In this document: in pieces, positions 7,078 to 13,154 of the stretch
How the letters are laid out: every line of letters begins with the position of its first letter
Position numbering within the stretch: position 1 is the stretch's first letter
Source of the DNA: a virus
Direction: 5' to 3' (one strand)
IMG/VR virus record: IMGVR_UViG_3300042361_000297
Span: 1-22,609 of that record
DNA: 22,609 nucleotides
Program-made: the position numbers and the translations under genes
Notes under the pieces: generated by a model
Databases searched by the model: none
Told to the model about the DNA's origin: nothing
Seen by the model: only the letters and a program-made list of their open reading frames with translations

Positions 7078-7755
7078 ATGAAAACAATTATAATGCTTAA
7101 ATATGGCACAAAATATTCTGCCGATGATGTGAATAGAATCGTCAAAGATACAGGCAGGAAATATACATACGTATGTTTTACCGACGACCCGACTGGATTG
7201 GATCCAATTGTTGTTCCTTGGCCGTTGCCAGATGATATAGAAGGTCACTGGTATAAGGTTTGGATGTTCAGTCAACGAGGGTTTGGTGATGTTCTTTATC
7301 TGGATCTAGATATTCGTATTCAAAAAAATATTGATCATCTGTGGAAATACCTTGACATTCATCCAACAATAGCGTATACTTACTGGAAGAATATAGAGTT
7401 TCCTGATTATGTCGGAGAAACTCATGGCATGCGGTATTTAAGTAATTACAACTCGAGCGTAATGATGTGGAAAGATGGGACTGTTCATCATATATGGGAG
7501 CACTTTCAATCAAATCCAGATTACTTCATGGTTAAGTATTTTGGTGACGACAGGTTCTTATGGCACGAAGATTTTAGATTTAATTACTTTCCGAAAGGTG
7601 AGATATATTCGTTCGTATATGGCGCAGACTATTATGGTATAGATGACCACAATAAATCTTTCTGGTATAGACCAGACTATACTATAGCATTACTAAATGG
7701 GTTAGACCAGTTTCCTGGAGCAGATAAAGAATATGATGAACTTCGTATGCATTAA
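7078..7755 (+). CDS. GT-A-type glycosyltransferase, paralogue 1 of 4
   Basis: 225-residue putative nucleotide-sugar glycosyltransferase. The N-terminal KYGTKYSADDVN and FTDDPTGLD segments, a DxD metal and nucleotide-sugar motif (YLDLDI, D76 and D78), YNSSVMMW, FGDDRFLWHE and YSFVYG occur in the same order in the next three genes. I take the ATG at 7078, preceded by TTTTGGAG, over the ATG at 6988 because the latter would run back into the divergent promoter and the 109-aa gene. It is the first gene of the plus-strand island and its 3' end overlaps paralogue 2 by 23 nt. Donor and acceptor are unknown; targets could be virion proteins, host surface glycans or modified bases. Confidence 0.8.
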   Translation: MKTIIMLKYGTKYSADDVNRIVKDTGRKYTYVCFTDDPTGLDPIVVPWPLPDDIEGHWYKVWMFSQRGFGDVLYLDLDIRIQKNIDHLWKYLDIHPTIAYTYWKNIEFPDYVGETHGMRYLSNYNSSVMMWKDGTVHHIWEHFQSNPDYFMVKYFGDDRFLWHEDFRFNYFPKGEIYSFVYGADYYGIDDHNKSFWYRPDYTIALLNGLDQFPGADKEYDELRMH

Positions 7756-8491
7756 GTGGGGTGATAAGTATCCCGCCAAATATGTGAACAATCTTTACAA
7801 CATGGTAAAGAAGAACTACCCCAACCTGTTTACATTCACGTGTTATACTGATGATACCGATGGTTTAATTTGCGACACTGCGCCTATACCAGACGATGGT
7901 ATTCTACATCCAAAATATTGGTTTGGTAAAGAAACCTTCTGTTTTGACCGAGCAAAGTTCTTAGTATTTAATTCACACAACTGGTTGGGGTACATAGGTG
8001 ACTGGTGCTATTTTGATCTTGACCTTGTGATCCAAGAAGATATATCTGACATTGAAGAACTTGCTCAGAAACCTCGTATAATTCAATGCCGCTGGCAACC
8101 ACAATCACAGAAACATGACAGACTGTTTATTGATACTCGAGGAACATTCTACAATTCTAGTATGATGCTTTGGCCTGGTAAATCATGCGAACATATCTAC
8201 AACGATGCCATCGAGAATTCCGAATCGATATTTAAAACTTTCTTCAAGGGGAGCGATAATTATCATTACTGGAGACAGAGGGATTTCTGGAAAGACATTC
8301 CAGGCGGATGGATTTATTCTTGGAATCGAGGAAAGCATTACCCAGATGATATTGAACGATTTAAGTTTCGATCCGATGCCAAGATTTGCTTATTCAATAC
8401 GGATAATGTTCCCCATCCTTCTGCTAAAGAGCAAATTAAGTTATTGGAATGCGAACATGAAGACATTCTCAGATTGTGGAACTGCGAATGA
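7733..8491 (+). CDS. GT-A-type glycosyltransferase, paralogue 2 of 4
   Basis: 252 residues. Shared family marks: VCIKWGDKYPAKYVNNLY at the N-terminus, CYTDDTDGL, HPKYWFG (also in paralogue 3), the DxD motif CYFDLDLVIQ (D95 and D97), FYNSSMMLW, KGSDNYHYW and GWIYSWNRG. Two adjacent ATGs (7733 and 7736) lie inside the 3' end of paralogue 1, and the first is annotated. It is closest to paralogue 3, sharing the extra HPKYWFG loop, so that pair probably arose by the latest duplication. No membrane segment is seen; it is presumably cytosolic during infection. Confidence 0.82.
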   Translation: MMNFVCIKWGDKYPAKYVNNLYNMVKKNYPNLFTFTCYTDDTDGLICDTAPIPDDGILHPKYWFGKETFCFDRAKFLVFNSHNWLGYIGDWCYFDLDLVIQEDISDIEELAQKPRIIQCRWQPQSQKHDRLFIDTRGTFYNSSMMLWPGKSCEHIYNDAIENSESIFKTFFKGSDNYHYWRQRDFWKDIPGGWIYSWNRGKHYPDDIERFKFRSDAKICLFNTDNVPHPSAKEQIKLLECEHEDILRLWNCE

Positions 8492-9306
8492 GAGTTAATT
8501 ACGTTTGCTGTAAATGGGGAACAAAGTATTCCGCTGAGTTTGTCAATCGTCTTTATCGAATGGCAAAGAAGCATACCCCAGATAATTTTGAGTTTCACTT
8601 CTATTGCTACACAGATAATAGTGAAGGGTTTGACACTGAAATTAAAGTCATCGACTTCCCAGACATTCCTGACATCCACCCAAAATACTGGTTCGGTTCT
8701 GAGGATTTCAAATACGGCATGGCACGTTGTTGGGACAGACCAAAGACTTTTATCTTCAACACCCACAACTTCGCAGACGATAAACCAACTGGCAGATTTG
8801 TATTCTTCGACCTCGATGTTATCATACAAAATGATTTGTCGCCAATCATCACTTATGACCTAGAGAATCCTACCAAGTTGCGCTCGTGGTGGCAAGATCC
8901 GAGACCGATGAAGTCTCGCAACTTCAAACTTTCCCATGGCGCATATACTAATGGTAGTTGTATGGTGTGGTCAGATGATCAGACAGAGTGCATCTGGCAG
9001 GATGTGCTAGAACATCAAGAACGTATTTGGTTCACGTTCACCGATGGAACTGACAACTATCATAGTTGGCGATGGGGAGACTTTAGCGATACTCCATTAT
9101 GGAAACATTTTCCAAATACCTTTGCTTACTCTTACAATCGCGGACGCGACTGGGATTCAGGCGACCTTGAAGTCGGTATATATAGAAAGGACTGTATTGT
9201 GTGTGTTTTTAATGTGGATTTACTTCCATTTACAGACAACAGCAGAGGGAAAGTGAAGCAGGAATCGCTTGTTGATCCTGATCTCTTAGAACATTGGAAT
9301 GTATAA
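8488..9306 (+). CDS. GT-A-type glycosyltransferase, paralogue 3 of 4
   Basis: 272 residues, the longest of the set. It begins MRVNYVCCKWGTKYSAEFVN and carries CYTDNSEGFD, HPKYWFGSEDF, the DxD motif FFDLDVIIQ (D108 and D110), TNGSCMVW, DGTDNYHSW and FAYSYNRG. The start at 8488 makes an ATGA overlap with the stop of paralogue 2, a standard coupling arrangement; a GTG at 8476 would add only four residues. It differs from the other copies in having Gly instead of Ser in the NSS motif (TNGSCMVW). Confidence 0.82.
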   Translation: MRVNYVCCKWGTKYSAEFVNRLYRMAKKHTPDNFEFHFYCYTDNSEGFDTEIKVIDFPDIPDIHPKYWFGSEDFKYGMARCWDRPKTFIFNTHNFADDKPTGRFVFFDLDVIIQNDLSPIITYDLENPTKLRSWWQDPRPMKSRNFKLSHGAYTNGSCMVWSDDQTECIWQDVLEHQERIWFTFTDGTDNYHSWRWGDFSDTPLWKHFPNTFAYSYNRGRDWDSGDLEVGIYRKDCIVCVFNVDLLPFTDNSRGKVKQESLVDPDLLEHWNV

Positions 9307-9989
9307 TGATTAATATTTACACAGTAAAGTGGGGATTCAAATATGATTCGGAAGATGTCAATAAAATTCTCGAACAATGCAAACAACACATTACAACAGA
9401 ATTTAATTTTTATTGTTTGACCGAACATTCTGGTGGATTAAGTCCAGAAATTAATGTCATCCCATTACCCGAGGATAACTACTACGAAAAATGGTGGAAT
9501 AAGTTATATCTTTTTGACCGAAATGTTGTTAAGCAAAAAGGAGAAAAACTTTTTCTAGATCTTGATATCGGTATTCAAAACAATATCGATTGCATCGTTG
9601 ATCATGATCCGGAAGACGGTTTAACTTTTGTTCGCACTCATTGGCATAACATGAAGAAAATGAAACAAGACACCCAAGATATTCCGCACAAATATACAGA
9701 CTTAAATTCTAGCGTGTTGAGGTGGAATGATAGGTTAGATATCGACAAAATCACCAAGTTCGTCACAGATTATGCAGATCAAATGTTCTTCTATTATCGC
9801 GGTCTCGACAATCTATTCGGGCATCAAAGAGAACGTCTTCTGAAAATTGACCATTTCCCAGACGGTTGGGTATATAGTTACAACTACGGATATATGTGGC
9901 CGACAGATGTAAGAGAACAAGTCCTGCGCGAAGAACCACTTATTTGTTTATATGATTCAATGGAAAGACCACAAGATGTTAAATTATAA
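9306..9989 (+). CDS. GT-A-type glycosyltransferase, paralogue 4 of 4
   Basis: 227 residues starting MINIYTVKWGFKYDSEDVNK. It has CLTEHSGGL, the DxD motif LFLDLDIGIQ (D85 and D87), DLNSSVLRW, RGLDNLFGHQRE and GWVYSYNYG. The ATG overlaps the TAA of paralogue 3 by one base (TAATG); the TTG at 9294 is less likely. It lacks the HPKYWFG insertion and is therefore closer to paralogue 1, giving the cluster a 1/4 and 2/3 pairing. Its end overlaps the methyltransferase-like gene by 14 nt. Confidence 0.82.
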   Translation: MINIYTVKWGFKYDSEDVNKILEQCKQHITTEFNFYCLTEHSGGLSPEINVIPLPEDNYYEKWWNKLYLFDRNVVKQKGEKLFLDLDIGIQNNIDCIVDHDPEDGLTFVRTHWHNMKKMKQDTQDIPHKYTDLNSSVLRWNDRLDIDKITKFVTDYADQMFFYYRGLDNLFGHQRERLLKIDHFPDGWVYSYNYGYMWPTDVREQVLREEPLICLYDSMERPQDVKL

Positions 9990-10632
9990 TTACTTAAACA
10001 ACTATCGTTATTGGGGTGAAGGTCTAGAAAAGATCAATCACGAAATGCCGTTTAAACACGAAGACTTTCGTAAGTCTTTGAATCCAAATACTATGGATGC
10101 TGCTATCTGGTTGGTAGAAGAATTGCAGAAATGCGTAGATGTAACCAAGCAATTAAATATTACGGTTTTGAATTCTTGGTTGGGGTTTCCGCTCGTTCCA
10201 TTGTTATGCGAAAATCTAAACGTCAAGAAAATTAATTTAATCGATATCGACAAAGATGCATTGGAACTCTCTAAAGTGTTTAATAGGTATTATTCCAACA
10301 CGGGTGTTGAGTTAAATCACATCAATTGGGATATTCCGTTTGCATATCATGATATCAATGCACTAGAAACAGATGTTGTTATTTCTCTTTGTTGTGAGAC
10401 CATGTACCCCCTCAAGAAAATGACAACTGCAAACCCAGATTGTATTTTTGCCTGCCAATCGTCAAATGTATTCAAAGAAATGTATGGTATTAATTGCGTA
10501 CCAACGATTGAAGAGCACATCGAGAATATTGGAGTTACTGATGTTTTCTACAAGGGATCTATTAAGCAGTCATATTACAGTTGGGATGGTAAGGTCGAGT
10601 TCGACCGCTTCATGGTAATAGGGAAAAAATAA
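9976..10632 (+). CDS. SAM-dependent methyltransferase-like protein
   Basis: 218 residues. A Rossmann-type pattern is visible: a hydrophobic strand and turn VLNSWLGFPLVPLL (64-77) in the motif I position, then INLIDIDKDAL (87-95) with acidic residues as in motif II, then NWDIPF and a DVVISLCCE strand. The motif I loop lacks the usual GxGxG, so SAM binding is likely but not certain. I chose the ATG at 9976, inside the end of paralogue 4 and with GGAAAG about nine bases upstream; the ATG at 9952 would add eight residues and has a poorer ribosome-binding site. Co-transcription with the glycosyltransferases suggests it methylates the same substrate or the attached sugar. No DNA-methyltransferase motif such as NPPY is seen. 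Confidence 0.62.
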   Translation: MLNYNYLNNYRYWGEGLEKINHEMPFKHEDFRKSLNPNTMDAAIWLVEELQKCVDVTKQLNITVLNSWLGFPLVPLLCENLNVKKINLIDIDKDALELSKVFNRYYSNTGVELNHINWDIPFAYHDINALETDVVISLCCETMYPLKKMTTANPDCIFACQSSNVFKEMYGINCVPTIEEHIENIGVTDVFYKGSIKQSYYSWDGKVEFDRFMVIGKK

Positions 10633-10633
10633 T

Positions 10634-11254
10634 ATGGGTAGAGCAAGAGTCGTCGCACCACCTCCGCAAGATTATATTCCAGAACCTTTAGTGTCAGTGC
10701 CGCCTCCACCCGAGGAAGTGGTTGTGGAGGAGTGGATCGAAGGAAATTTCCAAGAAGAAATTGTTGAAGTTGAAATTATTGAACCTTCTCAAGAAGAACT
10801 TGAGAAGGGAAGAATCGCACAAGAAAAATATGAAGAATTGCAGCGAAAGAAAGCAGAAGAGGAATCTAGAATTTCTGCTGAGTTGCAAAATTTACGCGAA
10901 GAAAACCAAAGACTTACACGTGAAAAAGAAGCAGCGGAAAGAGCAAAAGAAGAACAAATTGTAAAGATGCGGCAACAGGCAACTGATCAGCGCAACAATC
11001 AACACATGATTCAATTAAACATGACACCAAAAATTCCATCGTTAATTAGTAAAATTAAAACATTATTTAGAAACCGTCGAATTAAGTCTGCTACAAATGT
11101 TGGAATTAAAAACTATGAAACTGCAATCCTCGAGCGAGCAAGAATTGCAGTTCCTAAGTTATTAGATGATATTGAAAAAATGCATGAACAGTTGACTATT
11201 CTGGAAGATCTACTCGCAAAATATAGTGAGGTTAAAAGCACTCAGGAAAAGTGA
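10634..11254 (+). CDS. Coiled-coil protein with Pro/Glu-rich N-terminus
   Basis: 206 residues, family not recognised. Residues 1-30 are proline-rich (VAPPPQDYIPEP, SVPPPPEE). Residues 31-55 are acidic. Residues 55-120 form a long Glu/Lys/Arg/Gln coiled coil. The rest (IPSLISKIKTLFRNRRIKSA onward) is basic then helical, ending in a second heptad-like stretch (LLDDIEKMHEQLTILEDLLA). The start lies 1 nt after the methyltransferase-like stop, behind AGGGAAAA. It is the last gene of the island, and its 3' end overlaps the 3' end of the convergent oxygenase-like gene by 13 bp. It could be a scaffold or structural partner; no catalytic motif is visible. Confidence 0.7.
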   Translation: MGRARVVAPPPQDYIPEPLVSVPPPPEEVVVEEWIEGNFQEEIVEVEIIEPSQEELEKGRIAQEKYEELQRKKAEEESRISAELQNLREENQRLTREKEAAERAKEEQIVKMRQQATDQRNNQHMIQLNMTPKIPSLISKIKTLFRNRRIKSATNVGIKNYETAILERARIAVPKLLDDIEKMHEQLTILEDLLAKYSEVKSTQEK

Positions 11255-11919
11255 GAGGCATCCTCGCCGCTTATGTCTTCAATCATTGAGCGCCAGATTT
11301 CTAGATGCGGTACAACATATCCTAGTGTCAATCTCTTCGCAGTATTACCACAGCAGTGATATACGATTTTGTTTGGATCGCTGCGATCGCCGAAGTGACC
11401 AACCTTGCATGACCATCCCTTTGGATCGACCATAGTGACAACTTCTTTTGTTACAGGATCGAGATATCTGAAAAATCCGCCATTTTCTTCTGAGTTATAT
11501 GTAATGAGAATATTATAACCAGACGCATTCCAATTAGTGTGCCATCCCATAAACCCATCTTCTGGATAATATGTGAAGACCGCATTATTTCTAGCACCGA
11601 GATAATTTATTAATTCAGAATTTGTTTCTTGCTGCCTTCTGCCATATTCAGAAGGGAACCATGGTTGTCCATGTGCCTGAGACATGTCAGTGCACCATGC
11701 AACATCAGGAAATCCAACATGATTGTGTCCCTTATTGACGATATGATTCATATACTGCTCATCAGTAGCAGTGTCCACATTCAGTCCGCCGCGACGTTTT
11801 GCTTGCATATCTTCAGGTCCGAGAACTAGATGTTGATCGTTCTGTTGGAAGAACCATTCTGTGAACGGGTCTAAAATATCTGTAAGATCTTTTGAGACTG
11901 AATTTGTAAATTTCAACAT
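11242..11919 (-). CDS. 2OG-Fe(II)-oxygenase-like protein with HxN in place of HxD
   Basis: 225 residues. The C-terminal half has the layout of a phage 2-oxoglutarate/Fe(II) dioxygenase: GWHTNW (H127, N129), ILITYNSEENGGFFRYLDP, a DPKGWSCKVGHF strand, then VYHCC (H188) and KRLTLGY (K195 and R196, the 2OG-carboxylate position). Canonical enzymes carry HxD/E; here the third residue is Asn, so iron binding may be altered or lost. The WHTN pattern also occurs, as I recall it, in related marine phage proteins. AAGGAT precedes the ATG at 11919, which lies 10 nt after the stop of the glycosyltransferase gene upstream. Substrate unknown; a hydroxylase acting on a virion or host protein is one option. 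Confidence 0.6.
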   Translation of the reverse strand: MLKFTNSVSKDLTDILDPFTEWFFQQNDQHLVLGPEDMQAKRRGGLNVDTATDEQYMNHIVNKGHNHVGFPDVAWCTDMSQAHGQPWFPSEYGRRQQETNSELINYLGARNNAVFTYYPEDGFMGWHTNWNASGYNILITYNSEENGGFFRYLDPVTKEVVTMVDPKGWSCKVGHFGDRSDPNKIVYHCCGNTAKRLTLGYVVPHLEIWRSMIEDISGEDASHFS

Positions 11920-11929
11920 TTGATAATCC

Positions 11930-12625
11930 TTAATCTAACATACCGTGCGGGATAGTATAATGATAAATCACTCTCGGTTGTCCTTGGAGTTCTTCTTCTT
12001 TATATCCAGCGACAAAATTCCATCGAGCATCTGGGTCGGGAAACCGACCTGCCTTTACCCCAAAATCAAACTGGTTGAGGAGTCTCCACATCGTAAACGT
12101 ATCCCACTGCAAGGCAGATTTTGGATAATGTTTGCGATCCCATTCTGGTTTATTTTGCGCCCAATACTCGTCATACCAAGCACGCATCATCTCTAAGGTT
12201 TGTGGATTATTCCGATAGACAAACAACCCACAATGCTCAGTCATTTCTTCTGTCTCGGATAACTTGGTCAGTGCTGCGTTATACGGACGATTGGCAGTGA
12301 AGATAACATCGGTATCCTCTGGGATCTGATCAAAAATCTTTTGGATGTCTTCGTGTTCGACTTCAGTATCACAGTCCATATAAACTGTCAAGTCATACGG
12401 AGTCTGATCGAGCGCCCAAAGTTTTGCTCGTTTATCGCGAGGAACATTTTCGGTAATTACATTATCAAAAATTTCATAATCATCTGGTTGCACCCATTCT
12501 TCTTGGGTGAAGAATGTGATATTTGCATCTGGAAAATAATCTTTTAAAGAAATTGCCGAGTTTCTTGCTGCCCTGTAGTAACCTTTGCGGATTGTGGCAA
12601 CGTACAGGAATCCATTATTCGGCAT
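11930..12625 (-). CDS. Glycosyltransferase, different family from the tandem set
   Basis: 231 residues: NGFLYVATIRKGYYRAARNS at the N-terminus, FTQEEW, a KLWALDQTPYDLTVYMDCD segment carrying the DxD motif (D84 and D86), then CGLFVYRNN, WDTFTMWRLL and the C-terminal YHYTIPHG. This is the layout of phage and bacterial GT-A nucleotide-diphospho-sugar transferases. It shares no more than the DxD with the four plus-strand paralogues. I take the ATG at 12623-12625, which overlaps the end of the upstream gene by 11 nt; a TTG at 12643 would add six residues. Its position between two virion-protein blocks again suggests glycosylation in late infection. Confidence 0.75.
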   Translation of the reverse strand: MPNNGFLYVATIRKGYYRAARNSAISLKDYFPDANITFFTQEEWVQPDDYEIFDNVITENVPRDKRAKLWALDQTPYDLTVYMDCDTEVEHEDIQKIFDQIPEDTDVIFTANRPYNAALTKLSETEEMTEHCGLFVYRNNPQTLEMMRAWYDEYWAQNKPEWDRKHYPKSALQWDTFTMWRLLNQFDFGVKAGRFPDPDARWNFVAGYKEEELQGQPRVIYHYTIPHGMLD

Positions 12626-13085
12626 CAACTGCTTCTTGCGCAATAGCAGTATTCGCTTCTTCTTGCATCAGTAACATTACTGTGTATGCAGTGACTTCCA
12701 TAAACGTCTTAGACTTGCGAATCTTAGATTTTAAATCGCGATTCTTAGAGTTTTTAACTATATCAAGTTCGAAGGCATCCAACTTAGCAGCAAACAATTG
12801 TTCTTGTTGCACGCGAGTCTTGTCTACCTTCTGACGTTCAAGGTTTTGCTTTATTTGATTATTTCGTTCTTCCATGCGCCGATCAGTATTGGCATCGATC
12901 TGCCCGATACTATAGAGACGCATCACTTCTTCGTAATCACGATTGCTACCATCATTCATGATGGATGCAGTAACACGCTTATTAGTGTCAGGATAGAAAA
13001 ACTCAGCGATGATATGCTGACGTTCTTTATTCGCCCAATAAGGATTTTCGATCTTACGGGTAACTACAGGTGAGGTATTAATCAA
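12615..13085 (-). CDS. Unrecognised protein with central coiled coil, TTG start
   Basis: 156 residues, family not recognised. The N-terminal part (VVTRKIENPYWANKERQHII, then AEFFYPDTNKRVTASI) looks like a small beta domain. Residues about 65-120 are charged and probably helical or coiled coil (DRRMEERNNQIKQNLERQKV), and the C-terminus is an Ala/Glu-rich helix. The start is a TTG at 13083-13085, supported by GGAGAATTGAA just upstream; the next ATG would discard about 42 residues that fit the protein. It is the first gene of a three-gene minus-strand operon read from the promoter at 13121-13149. A virion or assembly role is possible, but nothing proves it. Confidence 0.68.
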   Translation of the reverse strand: MINTSPVVTRKIENPYWANKERQHIIAEFFYPDTNKRVTASIMNDGSNRDYEEVMRLYSIGQIDANTDRRMEERNNQIKQNLERQKVDKTRVQQEQLFAAKLDAFELDIVKNSKNRDLKSKIRKSKTFMEVTAYTVMLLMQEEANTAIAQEAVDAE

Positions 13086-13120
13086 TTCAATTCTCCATTA
13101 GAAATAATAGTCATGGTAAC

Positions 13121-13149
13121 AGTATATATAATAATTGCTACAAAGTCAA
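13121..13149 (-). promoter_or_regulatory. Sigma70-like promoter for the 12615-13085 operon
   Basis: On the minus strand TTGACT (13144-13149) and TATACT (13121-13126) are separated by exactly 17 bp, five of six matches in each box to the bacterial consensus. The same A/T run also contains TATATATA (13123-13130), seven of eight to the late box, so the site could be read by either form of polymerase. The TTG start lies 35 nt downstream. Confidence 0.6.
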
Positions 13150-13154
13150 TAGAT

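Noticed and set aside
8338-8829. Minus-strand frame of about 163 codons within glycosyltransferases 2 and 3
   Set aside because: Antisense to two well-supported paralogous genes; no start signal and no recognisable protein.
11242-11270. Intrinsic terminator between the convergent genes
   Set aside because: Only a 4-bp GAGG/CCTC stem is seen, inside the coding overlap, with no convincing U run.
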